NCBI GenBank assembly: GCA_910577235.1
Contig: CAJTMX010000016.1
Span: 1 to 64,000, forward strand
Direction: 5' to 3'
Length of the DNA: 64,000 nt
Source: an uncultured Acetatifactor sp.
GTDB lineage: Bacteria; Bacillota; Clostridia; Lachnospirales; Lachnospiraceae
Shown: in pieces, positions 52,988 to 62,543 of the stretch
How positions within the stretch are numbered: the stretch's first letter is position 1
Layout of the letters: the number at the start of each line of letters is the position of its first letter
Notes under the pieces: model-generated
Database searches by the model: none
Seen by the model: the letters and a program-made list of their open reading frames with translations, nothing else
Told to the model about the DNA's origin: nothing
Made by a program: the position numbers and the translations under genes

Positions 52988-53047
52988 ATGCTGCTGTATT
53001 GCATATTTGAGAGGAGGATGAATATGAGTACTGTTTATAGGACTTGA
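52988..53047 (+). CDS. possible 19-residue peptide
   Basis: An ATG with AAAGGAG eight bases upstream, following a TATAAT at 52951-52956, opens a frame of 19 codons (begins MLLYCIFERRM). A second GAGGAGG and ATG lie inside the frame. The peptide is too short to recognise; it could be a leader peptide or decayed coding sequence. Confidence 0.25.
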   Translation: MLLYCIFERRMNMSTVYRT

Positions 53048-53080
53048 GATACATTATTATTAATGTAACACAAAAACCTG

Positions 53081-53133
53081 TTGACAAAATCGAACGGATG
53101 TTTTATTCTATACAAAACAAGAACGTTTGTTCT
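53081..53133 (+). promoter_or_regulatory. recA promoter with LexA (SOS) boxes
   Basis: TTGACA (53081-53086), 17 bases, TATTCT (53104-53109). A strong Gram-positive SOS box AGAACGTTTGTTCT (53120-53133; GAAC-N4-GTTC) overlaps the transcription start region, and a weaker CGAACGGATGTTTT (53091-53104) lies in the spacer. Both fit LexA repression of recA. Confidence 0.85.
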
Positions 53134-53248
53134 CGCAAGCTAAGATTGTGTTATGGATAAACTCCCAGTAGGTCTTACTACAATATCACGGGTAAAACTA
53201 AGCGGTAGCCGGCTGTGCCGGCTATAGACAAGAAGAAATGAGGTAAAT

Positions 53249-54283
53249 ATGGAAAAGAATGAAAAACTGAAAGCATTGGATGCGGCTATCAGCCAGATTG
53301 AAAAGCAGTATGGCAAGGGAGCCGTGATGAAACTGGGAGACCCGGCCAACCAGATGAATGTGGAGACCATTCCCACCGGTTCTCTGAGTCTGGACATCGC
53401 CCTGGGACTGGGGGGGATTCCCAAGGGAAGAATCGTGGAGATCTACGGACCTGAGTCCAGCGGTAAGACCACCGTCACACTACATATGATCGCCGAGGTG
53501 CAGAAGAGAGGCGGCATCGCGGGATTTATTGACGCGGAGCATGCCCTGGACCCCGTATATGCCAAGAATATCGGTGTAGATATAGACAATCTGTACATCT
53601 CCCAGCCGGACAACGGAGAGCAGGCGCTGGAGATCACGGAGACTATGGTGCGTTCAGGTGCCATAGATATCGTGGTGGTTGACTCCGTGGCCGCATTGGT
53701 GCCCAAGGCGGAGATAGACGGAGAGATGGGAGATTCCCATGTGGGCCTGCAGGCCAGACTGATGTCTCAGGCGCTGCGAAAGCTGACGGCTGTGATCAGC
53801 AAGTCCAACTGTACCGTCATCTTTATCAACCAGCTGCGTGAGAAGGTGGGAGTGATGTTCGGAAATCCGGAGACTACCACCGGCGGCCGCGCATTGAAGT
53901 TTTATTCCTCGGTGCGAATGGATGTTCGCCGTATAGAATCCTTAAAGCAGGGCGGTGAGATCATCGGAAACCATACCCGTGTTAAGGTGGTTAAGAACAA
54001 GATCGCTCCTCCCTTTAAGGAGGCGGAATTTGATATTATGTTCGGAGAGGGAATCTCCGTGGTCGGGGATATTCTGGACCTGGCAGCCAGCGTGGACATT
54101 GTGAATAAGTCCGGCGCATGGTACGCTTACGGCGGAGATAAGATCGGCCAGGGACGGGAAAACGCCAAACAGTATCTGAAAGACAATCCGGCGGTGTGCC
54201 AGGAGATAGAGAACAGGGTGAGAGAGCATTACGGACTGAATGGCGGAGTGGAAGCTGACGCTGCCAAGGAAAAGGAAAAATAA
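53249..54283 (+). CDS. recA: recombinase RecA
   Basis: A 344-residue RecA: Walker A GPESSGKTTVTLHMIAEV, VVVDSVAALVPKAEIDGEMGD (Walker B), loop region RGGRALKFYSSVRMDVRR and a C-terminal domain ending in a Lys/Glu tail. It catalyses homologous pairing and triggers LexA cleavage. Long 115-base leader from the SOS-regulated promoter; GAAATGAGGT precedes the ATG. recX follows 6 bases on. Confidence 0.98.
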   Translation: MEKNEKLKALDAAISQIEKQYGKGAVMKLGDPANQMNVETIPTGSLSLDIALGLGGIPKGRIVEIYGPESSGKTTVTLHMIAEVQKRGGIAGFIDAEHALDPVYAKNIGVDIDNLYISQPDNGEQALEITETMVRSGAIDIVVVDSVAALVPKAEIDGEMGDSHVGLQARLMSQALRKLTAVISKSNCTVIFINQLREKVGVMFGNPETTTGGRALKFYSSVRMDVRRIESLKQGGEIIGNHTRVKVVKNKIAPPFKEAEFDIMFGEGISVVGDILDLAASVDIVNKSGAWYAYGGDKIGQGRENAKQYLKDNPAVCQEIENRVREHYGLNGGVEADAAKEKEK

Positions 54284-54289
54284 AGTCTC

Positions 54290-54910
54290 ATGACAGTGAC
54301 AGCAATAACGGATGTATCAAAAAAACAGTGTAAGATATGCTTGGATTATGAGCTTTGCTTTGTTCTGTACAAGGGAGAACTGCGTCAGTATGGTATTGCG
54401 GAGGGGGAAGAGCTGCCTGAAGAGACCAGACACAAGGTTCTGGAGGAGCTCTTGCCCCGCAGGGCCAAACTGCGGGCCATGAATCTGTTGCAGCGCAGGG
54501 ATTATACGGAGAGGCAGCTTAAGGATAAGCTGCTTGAGGGCGGTTATCCTGAGAGGACTGCGGACCAGGCGGTTGAGTATGTAAAATCCTATCGTTACAT
54601 TGACGATATGCGTTATGCGCAGGGGTATCTATCCGCATTTGCGGGCAGAAAGTCCCTGGGGAGGATGGAGCGGGAGCTGCAGCAAAAAGGCATAGCAAAA
54701 GATGTTTTGAATCAGGCTGTCCAGACCTGGCAGGAACAGGACGGCGGTCAGGATGAATTGCAGATGGCCTGCGAACTTCTGAGCAAGAAACATTATGACA
54801 GGAATTCCACCGACCGCAGAGAACAGCACCGGTTATATAATTTCCTGGCTTACAGAGGGTTTTCCGGAGAGGTTATCCGAAAGGCTCTGTGTATGGATTG
54901 GGAGATTTAA
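54290..54910 (+). CDS. recX: regulatory protein RecX
   Basis: A 206-residue RecX built from helical triplet repeats (RRDYTERQLKDKLLEGGYPERTADQAVEYVKSYRYIDD, RMERELQQKGIAKDVLNQAV, LYNFLAYRGFSGEVIRKAL). RecX binds RecA filaments and lowers their activity. Co-transcribed with recA. Confidence 0.93.
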   Translation: MTVTAITDVSKKQCKICLDYELCFVLYKGELRQYGIAEGEELPEETRHKVLEELLPRRAKLRAMNLLQRRDYTERQLKDKLLEGGYPERTADQAVEYVKSYRYIDDMRYAQGYLSAFAGRKSLGRMERELQQKGIAKDVLNQAVQTWQEQDGGQDELQMACELLSKKHYDRNSTDRREQHRLYNFLAYRGFSGEVIRKALCMDWEI

Positions 54911-54922
54911 ATAAAATATTGC

Positions 54923-54951
54923 TTGACATAACGTTCATTTCGGTTTAAAAT
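54923..54951 (+). promoter_or_regulatory. promoter of rny
   Basis: TTGACA (54923-54928), 17-base spacer and TAAAAT (54946-54951), about 98 bases before the rny ATG. Confidence 0.75.
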
Positions 54952-55048
54952 TTTATATGTTGTAGATTGCCTGTTAGAATGTGAGCAGTACATACATTCT
55001 ATATTAGATATTTGTACAATGAAAATTTAATAAGGAGGTGCTCCTGTA

Positions 55049-56611
55049 ATGGATGCAAGTGTTATTATCGGTTGTGCTATTACAGCGGTAATCTGTATCC
55101 TTGTGACTGCGATTGTCACGGCGGTTGTTACTTCTGCTTATCAGAAGAAGGTAACGGCATCCACCATCGGCAACGCGGAGGACAAGGCCAGAGAGATTAT
55201 CGATGAGGCCCTCAAGACTGCGGAGACCAAGAAACGCGAATCGCTGCTTGAAGTCAAGGAAGAGTCCATTCGTACCAAGAATGAGCTGGACAAGGAGATT
55301 AAGGAGCGCAGAGCGGAGGCGCAGCGTTATGAGCGCAGGGTTCAGCAGAAAGAGGAAAACATCGATAAAAAAGCTGATGCCATCGAAAAGCGAGAAGCAA
55401 ACTTGACTGCCCGTGAGGAATCCTTAAACAAGCTTAAGGAAGAAGTTTCCAAGCTTAACGAGCAGAGAGTACAGGAACTGGAAAGAATTTCCGGATTAAC
55501 CTCTGAACAGGCGAAAGACTACTTATTGAAAATTGTTGAAGATGAAGTGAAGCATGAAACGGCCGTGATGATCAAGGATATGGAGAGTCGGGCCAAGGAA
55601 GAAGCAGACAAGAAAGCAAAGGAATATGTGGTATCTGCGATCCAGAGATGTGCGGCAGACCATGTCTCTGAAACCACTATTTCTGTTGTACAGCTTCCTA
55701 ATGATGAGATGAAAGGACGTATTATTGGTCGCGAGGGACGTAATATCCGTACCTTGGAGACCATGACCGGTGTGGATTTGATCATTGATGATACACCGGA
55801 GGCAGTTATTCTGTCGGGCTTTGACCCGATCCGCCGTGAGGTGGCCCGGATCGCTCTGGAGAAACTGATCGTTGACGGCCGTATACATCCTGCCAGAATC
55901 GAAGAGATGGTGGAGAAAGCTCAGAAGGAAGTTGAAGTGATGATCAAGGAGGAAGGTGAGGCCGCTACTCTGGAAGTGGGAGTTCACGGTATTCATCCCG
56001 AACTGATCAAACTTCTGGGAAGAATGAAGTTTAGGACCAGCTATGGACAGAACGCATTAAAACATTCTATTGAGGTGGCTCAGCTGTCAGGTTTACTTGC
56101 AGCCGAGATGGGATTGGATGTGAGATTGGCTAAGCGGGCCGGTCTGCTGCATGATATTGGTAAGGCAGTGGATCATGAGATGGAAGGTTCCCATATTCAG
56201 CTAGGTTCCGAGCTTTGTAGGAAATACAAGGAGAATGCTACCGTTATCAATGCCGTGGAATCCCATCATGGCGATGTGGAGGCCACTTCCCTGATTGCGT
56301 GTATTGTACAGGCTGCTGATACAATCTCTGCCGCAAGACCGGGGGCCAGAAGGGAAACTCTGGAAACCTATACCAGCAGATTAAAACAGTTAGAAGAAAT
56401 AACCAACAATTTCAAGGGAGTAGACAAGTCTTTTGCTATTCAGGCAGGTCGTGAAGTTCGAGTGATGGTGGTACCTGAGCAGATTACCGATGCGGATATG
56501 GTGCTGCTGGCTCGCGATATCTCTAAGCAGATAGAGGCGGAGCTGGAATATCCCGGACAGATCAAAGTCAATGTGATCCGTGAATCTCGTGTGATTGATT
56601 ACGCGAAATAA
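55049..56611 (+). CDS. rny: ribonuclease Y
   Basis: A 520-residue membrane-anchored endoribonuclease that starts mRNA decay. One N-terminal membrane helix (about 5-27), a long coiled coil (about 35-205), KH domain (MKGRIIGREGRNIRTLETMTGVDLIIDDTPEAV) and HD domain (LLHDIGKAVDHEMEGSH) are all present. AAGGAGGTG is the ribosome site. Own promoter upstream. Confidence 0.97.
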   Translation: MDASVIIGCAITAVICILVTAIVTAVVTSAYQKKVTASTIGNAEDKAREIIDEALKTAETKKRESLLEVKEESIRTKNELDKEIKERRAEAQRYERRVQQKEENIDKKADAIEKREANLTAREESLNKLKEEVSKLNEQRVQELERISGLTSEQAKDYLLKIVEDEVKHETAVMIKDMESRAKEEADKKAKEYVVSAIQRCAADHVSETTISVVQLPNDEMKGRIIGREGRNIRTLETMTGVDLIIDDTPEAVILSGFDPIRREVARIALEKLIVDGRIHPARIEEMVEKAQKEVEVMIKEEGEAATLEVGVHGIHPELIKLLGRMKFRTSYGQNALKHSIEVAQLSGLLAAEMGLDVRLAKRAGLLHDIGKAVDHEMEGSHIQLGSELCRKYKENATVINAVESHHGDVEATSLIACIVQAADTISAARPGARRETLETYTSRLKQLEEITNNFKGVDKSFAIQAGREVRVMVVPEQITDADMVLLARDISKQIEAELEYPGQIKVNVIRESRVIDYAK

Positions 56612-56642
56612 TGAAAACCAGTGACAAAAATTTATTAATCTA

Positions 56643-56671
56643 AAAGAGTTCCGCTTGCGGGGCTCTTTTTT
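56643..56671 (+). terminator. rny terminator
   Basis: AGAGTTCCGC/GCGGGGCTCT hairpin with two G-U pairs and a small loop, then TTTTTT. Confidence 0.75.
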
Positions 56672-56825
56672 CTGGGATTCTTTTGAAAAAAACTCTTGTC
56701 TATTGAGAAAAATTGTAGTAATATATACGGGATGTATGATTGTATACAATTATCCAATCATATTTCTTCCGGGATTGTTGAAATTCCATTAAGATGTTAA
56801 GTGTAGAAAGGCTGGGTTTAAAGAC

Positions 56826-58115
56826 ATGGAGAGGAAGGCTTATAGGGAGTTAAGCAGAGAAGAGTTGCAGCAGCTGCATGTACAGCTGACAAAGGAATAT
56901 GAAGACGCAAAGTCCAAGGGATTGCAGCTGGATATGTCCAGAGGGAAGCCCGGTGTGTCACAGTTGGATATGGGTATGGATATTTTTGACGTACTGAATT
57001 CCCAGAGCGACATGAAAAGTATGGAGAATGTGGATGTGCGCAACTACGGCGTGCTGGATGGCCTGACGGAGGCTAAGCATATGATGGCGGATATCATGGG
57101 CGTATCTGCAGACCATGTGATCGTCTGCGGCAATGCAAGCCTTACCATAATGTATGATACGGTATCCAGATCCATGACGCACGGCGTTATGGGGGAGATG
57201 CCTTGGTGTAAGCTGGATAAGGTAAAGTTTCTCTGCCCCGTGCCCGGATATGACAGGCACTTTGCGATCACCGAGCATTTCGGTATTGAGATGATCAATG
57301 TGCCCATGACTCCCCAGGGACCTGATATGGATTTGGTGGAGAAACTTGTGAGTGAAGATGAGAGCATCAAGGGAATCTGGTGTGTGCCCAAGTACTCCAA
57401 TCCCCAGGGCTATAGTTACAGTGATGAGACTGTCCGGCGTTTTGCGGCATTAAAGCCTGCGGCCAGGGATTTTCGGATCTTCTGGGACAATGCCTACGCG
57501 GTACATCATCTGTATGAGGACAGACAGGATGAGATATTGGAGATATTGAGCGAGTGTGAGAAAGCCGGTAATCCGGATATGGTATATGAGTTTGCCTCCA
57601 CCTCCAAGATCAGTTTTTCGGGAGCCGGTGTGGCGGCTATTGCTGCCTCCAAGGGAAATCTGGAATTCATCAGAAAGTCCATGACGATCCAGACTATCGG
57701 ATATGACAAGATCAATCAGTTGCGGCATGTGCGCTATTTCAAGGACTTTGAGGGTATCAAGGCGCATATGAGAAAACACGCGGCAATCATGCGGCCCAAG
57801 TTTGAGGCGGTGCAGGAAGTGTTGGAGAAGGAACTGCTTGGGTTGGAGATCGGCAGTTGGACGAAACCCGTCGGCGGCTATTTCATCTCCTTTGACGCCA
57901 TGGAAGGCTGCGCGAAGGCAATTGTGGCAAAGTGTAAGGAGGCGGGCGTTACGCTGACCGGGGCCGGAGCTACCTATCCCTACGGCAAGGACCCCAGGGA
58001 CAGTAATATCCGCATAGCCCCATCTTTCCCCACACCTGAGGAGATGGCCATGGCTACGGATCTGTTTGTACTCTGTGTGAAACTGGTCAGCGTGGAGAAA
58101 TTGTTGGCGGCCTGA
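56826..58115 (+). CDS. aminotransferase class I (aspartate aminotransferase/MocR-like family)
   Basis: A 429-residue PLP enzyme of fold type I. Seen are KGLQLDMSRGKPGVSQLDMG at the N-terminus, PKYSNPQGYSYSDET, the cofactor aspartate region FWDNAYAVHHLYED and PLP lysine FASTSKISFSGAGVAA. It matches the aspartate/alanine aminotransferase family seen in Clostridia near rny; the exact substrate is not certain. Stand-alone transcription unit with terminators on the left. Confidence 0.9.
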   Translation: MERKAYRELSREELQQLHVQLTKEYEDAKSKGLQLDMSRGKPGVSQLDMGMDIFDVLNSQSDMKSMENVDVRNYGVLDGLTEAKHMMADIMGVSADHVIVCGNASLTIMYDTVSRSMTHGVMGEMPWCKLDKVKFLCPVPGYDRHFAITEHFGIEMINVPMTPQGPDMDLVEKLVSEDESIKGIWCVPKYSNPQGYSYSDETVRRFAALKPAARDFRIFWDNAYAVHHLYEDRQDEILEILSECEKAGNPDMVYEFASTSKISFSGAGVAAIAASKGNLEFIRKSMTIQTIGYDKINQLRHVRYFKDFEGIKAHMRKHAAIMRPKFEAVQEVLEKELLGLEIGSWTKPVGGYFISFDAMEGCAKAIVAKCKEAGVTLTGAGATYPYGKDPRDSNIRIAPSFPTPEEMAMATDLFVLCVKLVSVEKLLAA

Positions 58116-58259
58116 CTCATACCGGGTATAGGAGAGTGCAAAAAAATGATGTAACAATAGAATGATAAAATGGCGGCTAGACATACGTAAGGTATGAGAC
58201 ATTACCCCATAGCATATATATAGAGTGTCCATAATTCTATATAGGCGGACAGGTGGGGT

Positions 58260-58847
58260 ATGGGTTTGAAGGCAATCAATAAGCAGCTGATCGTGTTTAT
58301 AATCGGAGTATGCAGCGGGATCTTACTCGCCAATTTGGTTAAAAGTGAATTGCTGTCGGGAACGGAATTTTTGGGTGACAATGCCTTGTTGCAGGCACGT
58401 TATGCCGTGATCGACAGTAGTTCACTTTTTCTGTCTCTGCTGTGGCAGAGACTGGGGGAGGCCACTTTATTCATCCTGCTGTCCACCACGTTTTTGGGTT
58501 TGGCAGCAGTATGGTTCTATACGTGCCGCTACGGATTTTCTATGGGCCTTTTGCTGGTTGCGCTGTTTTCCGAACATGGGATCAAGGGTATATTTTTGTT
58601 GGCTGTAGGTTTGCTCCCGCAAGCGCTTATCTATGTGCCGACATGGGTATTTTTGTTCGCGCTGGGGGAGAGGACCTGTAGGCGGCTCTATTATATGAAC
58701 GGCAACGAAGGCCTGGGGGGCCTAAAACGTATAGGAATGCGCCTTTCGGCCCAGGCGGGACTTCTTCTGTTTGTACTGGCTGTGGGCTGCTGGCTGGAGG
58801 CATATGTAAATCCCTGGCTGTTACGTCTGGTTCTGAAACTGTTTTGA
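58260..58847 (+). CDS. spoIIM: stage II sporulation protein M
   Basis: A 195-residue membrane protein with five to six helices (FIIGVCSGILLANLV, LFILLSTTFLGLAAVWFYT, GFSMGLLLVALFSEHGIKGIFLLAVGLLPQALIYVPTWVFLFALGER). SpoIIM works with SpoIID and SpoIIP in remodelling septal peptidoglycan for forespore engulfment. Order spoIIM then a XerD-like gene is seen across Clostridia. Supports a spore-forming lineage. Confidence 0.9.
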   Translation: MGLKAINKQLIVFIIGVCSGILLANLVKSELLSGTEFLGDNALLQARYAVIDSSSLFLSLLWQRLGEATLFILLSTTFLGLAAVWFYTCRYGFSMGLLLVALFSEHGIKGIFLLAVGLLPQALIYVPTWVFLFALGERTCRRLYYMNGNEGLGGLKRIGMRLSAQAGLLLFVLAVGCWLEAYVNPWLLRLVLKLF

Positions 58848-59084
58848 GACATTCCGTAATACTTTGCTCATGTACTGGCAAATCTGCGTGTAAATGACTA
58901 TAACTAAAGTGGAATAATATTCAAAAGCAATTTGCAGTGGCACAAGGTCGCGTCAGTCGAAATTGACATGGAATTTCGCGGATGTTATAATCAGTAAGAC
59001 ACATTTGTACCCCGCTATGTCTCCTGTGGCGGCTTTATGAAAAACGTGCATTATGGAGATCCGAAACATAAAGGAAATACATAT

Positions 59085-59969
59085 ATGGAAGAACAGATAG
59101 AACAATTTGTGATCTACTTACAGCAGGTCAAAGGCTTGTCCGGCAATACGGTGGATTCCTACAGGCGGGATCTGTGCCATCTGGAACAGTATCTAAAAAA
59201 AGTGCAGGGGATAACGGATTTACGCGAGACAACTCCCTGCCATCTGGAGGAGTATTTTCAAATGCTGGGCAGGGAAAAAAAGGCGTCTACCGTATCCCGG
59301 CGTATGTCCTCAGTTCGGGCTTTTTATCGCTATATGGTAAAGATGTACCTGATAAAAGAGGATATCTCAGAACGGTTACAGATTCCCAGACAGGAACAGG
59401 ATATGCCGGAGGCTCTTACCGTGGAGGAGGTCAGGCTGCTTATGGAGCAGCCTTTGGGGGACAGGCCCAGGCAGCAGCGGGACCGGGCGATACTGGAACT
59501 GCTGTATGCCACGGGCATCAATGTGTCGGAGTTGATCGCGCTGAAGATCTCTGATGTGAATCTTCGGCTGGGTTTTTTACATTGCAAAGTGAGTGGCGGA
59601 AAGCGGGTTATTCCCTTTGGCAACCATGCCAGATCGGCCCTGCTGGAATATATGGACAAGGGACGGGAAACGCTGCTGGCAGATATTCGTAGCGATATCC
59701 TGTTTGTAAATTACAGCGGGCGTGCAATGAGTCGTCAGGGAGTGTGGAAGATGGTCCGCGGATACGGGAAAAAGGCAGAGATACAAAAAGAGGTGACTCC
59801 CCACAGCCTGCGGTATGCCTTTGCCGTGCACCTGATAGAGAACGGTGCGGATCTGCGGAGCGTGCAGGAGATGATGGGGTATTCTGATATGGGGGCTATA
59901 CAGAAACTGGCGGCCGCCTACCGTCACAATGCCAGAGAGGAATATGTCCTGGCACATCCAAGAGAATGA
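59085..59969 (+). CDS. XerD-like tyrosine recombinase fold with catalytic residues lost
   Basis: A 294-residue protein that aligns end to end with XerD. Core-binding domain about residues 1-85, catalytic-domain fold about 108-294. But ATGINVSEL has Asn146 where the first catalytic Arg sits, MGYSDM has Tyr266 for His, and the nucleophile position is Leu275 (IQKLAAAY); a Tyr lies four residues on, at 279. Lys173, His240 and Arg243 remain. It is probably inactive or altered. AAAGGAAA lies 9 bases before ATG 59085. It follows spoIIM, where XerD is usual in Clostridia. Confidence 0.75.
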   Translation: MEEQIEQFVIYLQQVKGLSGNTVDSYRRDLCHLEQYLKKVQGITDLRETTPCHLEEYFQMLGREKKASTVSRRMSSVRAFYRYMVKMYLIKEDISERLQIPRQEQDMPEALTVEEVRLLMEQPLGDRPRQQRDRAILELLYATGINVSELIALKISDVNLRLGFLHCKVSGGKRVIPFGNHARSALLEYMDKGRETLLADIRSDILFVNYSGRAMSRQGVWKMVRGYGKKAEIQKEVTPHSLRYAFAVHLIENGADLRSVQEMMGYSDMGAIQKLAAAYRHNAREEYVLAHPRE

Positions 59970-59984
59970 TACACATAATAAAAT

Positions 59985-60033
59985 AAGAAGTTCCATGCTT
60001 GCCGCAAAGGTCGGTTCGCATGGAACTTCTTTT
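59985..60033. terminator. bidirectional terminator between XerD-like and aroF genes
   Basis: 14-bp stem AAGAAGTTCCATGC/GCATGGAACTTCTT with a 19-base loop, A-rich and T-rich flanks. Confidence 0.88.
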
Positions 60034-60065
60034 GTTTATCACGGTCCATCGTATTTCTGTCAGGC

Positions 60066-61094
60066 TTATTCATATTCTGCCAGATCAAATATCAGTCTTT
60101 CCGTGTCCAGCCATCCCAGGCAGGGGTCGGTGATGGATTTGCCATAGATTCCGCCGCCCACTTTCTGACAGCCTTCTTCAATATAGCTTTCCACCATGAC
60201 TCCCTTGACCAATCTGTGAATGTCGGCGTTAAGTTTGCGGCTGTGCATAACTTCCTTGACAATGCGGATCTGCTGGGCAAACTGCTTGTTGGAGTTGGAG
60301 TGATTGGAGTCTATGATGCAGGCCGGATTCTTGAGATCCATCTTGCCGTACATCTCCATCAGGCGGTTTAGGTCTTCATAGTGGTAGTTGGGGGTACTGT
60401 TGCCGTGTTTGCTGGTGGCTCCCCGCAGTACAGTGTGGGCCAGGTCGTTGCCGCTTGTCTGCACCGACCAGCCCCGGTAGATAAAGGAGTGGGGGTGCTG
60501 GGCAGCGTACACGGAGTTCAGCATCACGGAAAAATCACCGCTGGTGGGGTTTTTCATCCCTGCGGGAACGTCAAAGCCGCTGACTGTGAGACGGTGCTGC
60601 TGGTCTTCCACGGAGCGTGCGCCGATGGCTACATAGGATAGGATATCGGATACATAGCCCCAGTTATCTGGGTACAGCATTTCGTCCGCGGCAGTCAGGC
60701 CGGTTTCTTTTATGGCTCTTATATGCATTTTTCGCATGGCGATCAGCCCGGCAAGAAAATCCTCCTGTTTCTGAGGATCAGGCTGGTGTATGATTCCCTT
60801 GTAGCCCTCTCCGGTGGTACGGGGCTTGTTGGTGTAAATCCTGGGAATCAAGATCAGCTTATCGGATACTTTATCGTTCAGCGCCGCAAGACGGTTTACA
60901 TAATCACATACGGAATCTTCGTTGTCGGCGGAACAGGGGCCGATGATCACCAGCAGCTTATTGCTCTTTCCGGTAAGCACCTCCCGTATCTCCCGGTCAC
61001 GTTCCTCCTTGCGCCGTGCCAGCGCTTGGGGGAGAGGATACCCGGACCGGATCTCATCCGGGGTAGGTAATTTTTCATTAAAAATGAAACCCAT
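60066..61094 (-). CDS. 3-deoxy-7-phosphoheptulonate synthase (DAHP synthase, class I)
   Basis: A 342-residue AroFGH-type enzyme that condenses phosphoenolpyruvate and erythrose 4-phosphate to start the shikimate pathway. Family motifs: VIIGPCSADNEDSV, PRIYTNKPRTTGEGYKGI, LSYVAIGARSVEDQQHR, GMKNPTSGDFSVMLNSV, DSNHSNSNKQ and GVMVESYIEEG. An earlier reading adds 23 residues without a better ribosome site. Metal-binding His/Glu/Asp positions appear intact. Which allosteric form it is cannot be read. Confidence 0.93.
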   Translation of the reverse strand: MGFIFNEKLPTPDEIRSGYPLPQALARRKEERDREIREVLTGKSNKLLVIIGPCSADNEDSVCDYVNRLAALNDKVSDKLILIPRIYTNKPRTTGEGYKGIIHQPDPQKQEDFLAGLIAMRKMHIRAIKETGLTAADEMLYPDNWGYVSDILSYVAIGARSVEDQQHRLTVSGFDVPAGMKNPTSGDFSVMLNSVYAAQHPHSFIYRGWSVQTSGNDLAHTVLRGATSKHGNSTPNYHYEDLNRLMEMYGKMDLKNPACIIDSNHSNSNKQFAQQIRIVKEVMHSRKLNADIHRLVKGVMVESYIEEGCQKVGGGIYGKSITDPCLGWLDTERLIFDLAEYE

Positions 61095-61184
61095 TGTATT
61101 TTCAGACCTTTCTGTAATTTTTATGATTTCTCTTAAGCAGTACCCATTATAGTACAACGGCAAAAATATGGCAAGCGTTTTGTA

Positions 61185-62543
61185 CTATTTTCCGCGCCAG
61201 CTGCGCCGCCACAGACATCCCAGATAGAGTACGCATTGCAGGATCTGGCTGACCAGTATTCCGTACAGGTATCCCTGAATGCCCAGATGGGGCACTGTCA
61301 TCAGGATGAATGCCAGTCGCACCAGCAGGGAGGTAACATTGATCAGAAACAGGCGTCCGGCCATTCCAAGCCCCTGCAGGATGCTGGACAGGGTGGTGTC
61401 CAGATAGAGGAAAGGGCAGATCAGGCTTAAGGAGCGTATAAAATGCCCGGCCAGGGGACTTCGATATAGACCTTCCCCCAAGAGCCGTCCGGTGAGCAGG
61501 AAAAGGCCCATGCAGGAAAAGCCCAACAGAAAACAGTATTTTACTGTGCGCAGGATGGCCCGGCGGATGCCCTCATCGTCTCCCCGGGCATAACTCTCGG
61601 AGATCATGGGCAGCAACATGACGGACACGGAACCGGTCAGCGCGTTGGGGAAAAAGATCATCGGAAAGGCCATGCCGGTGAGTACACCGTATACGCTGAG
61701 GGCCGTGGCGTTGTCATAGCCGTAGCTGCGCAGTCCGGCGGGAATGGAAACCGACTCCACGCTTTGCAGGAGATTGAGCACAATCCGGTTTGCGGTGAGA
61801 GGGATTACCATTCCCAACAGCTGCGCGTAGCCGAAAGCGTTAGAGGGATGCCGCCCGGGAGCGGCCGCCTGCCGGAAACGGTGATACCACGCCGCCGCCA
61901 GAGCAGCCAGCATGGAACAGCCTTCCCCTATTGTCAGACCAAGAACCGCCACATTGATGGAGGGGGTATGCCCCTGGGCCATTATGGAGGCGGAGACAAG
62001 ATAGACACAGGCCACCCGGCAGCATTGTTCCAAAAGCTGTGTGCCCGCAGGCACCCCCGCCTTTTTAATACCGTAAAAATATCCGTTGATACAGGCGTGG
62101 ATGGCGCTCAAAGGAACGGAGGGGGCCAGGATGCGGATCATGGAGGCTGTCCTGGGTTCCCGGAGCAGACTCACCGCGATGAAATCGCTGCCCATATAGA
62201 GCGCCGCCGTGCAGGCGAGAGACAGGGGAACCGTCAGGATCAGCCCCATCACCATTGGGCGGCGGGAGGGGAACTGGGTGTTTTCAAGCCCTGCCTGGGC
62301 AGCTACAAATTTGGAGATGGCAGTCTGAAACCCTGCGGCAGTGAGAGAGAAGGACAGGGCCAGCACGGGAGACAGCAGCTGATAGATCCCCATTCCCTCC
62401 TCGCCGAACAGGCGGGACAGATAGATACGGTAAAAAAATCCGATGATCCGGGTGATCAGCCCGGTAACGGTCAGTATGGCGGTACCCATGATAAGCGGAT
62501 GCCTGGTATGGGGCCGAAAACGGGTTTTGGCGGAGCTTGGCAT
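61185..62543 (-). CDS. SpoVB-like MOP flippase
   Basis: A 452-residue membrane protein with about 12-14 helices, starting ILTVTGLITRIIGFFYRIYLSRLFGEEGMGIYQLLSPV, the SpoVB signature, and FFPNALTGSVSVMLLPMISESYARGDDEGI in the middle. SpoVB is needed for spore cortex synthesis; paralogues flip other lipid-linked sugars. AGAGGAATT precedes the ATG. A paralogue is at 43397. Confidence 0.87.
   Translation of the reverse strand: MPSSAKTRFRPHTRHPLIMGTAILTVTGLITRIIGFFYRIYLSRLFGEEGMGIYQLLSPVLALSFSLTAAGFQTAISKFVAAQAGLENTQFPSRRPMVMGLILTVPLSLACTAALYMGSDFIAVSLLREPRTASMIRILAPSVPLSAIHACINGYFYGIKKAGVPAGTQLLEQCCRVACVYLVSASIMAQGHTPSINVAVLGLTIGEGCSMLAALAAAWYHRFRQAAAPGRHPSNAFGYAQLLGMVIPLTANRIVLNLLQSVESVSIPAGLRSYGYDNATALSVYGVLTGMAFPMIFFPNALTGSVSVMLLPMISESYARGDDEGIRRAILRTVKYCFLLGFSCMGLFLLTGRLLGEGLYRSPLAGHFIRSLSLICPFLYLDTTLSSILQGLGMAGRLFLINVTSLLVRLAFILMTVPHLGIQGYLYGILVSQILQCVLYLGCLWRRSWRGK

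Larger units (their letters stand above)
52596..53080. other. cinA-recA intergenic region
   Basis: Holds a terminator-like hairpin (52631-52678), a short-unit tandem repeat (52882-52950), a TATAAT box at 52951-52956 and a possible 19-codon peptide frame at 52988-53047. No larger gene is seen. Confidence 0.5.
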
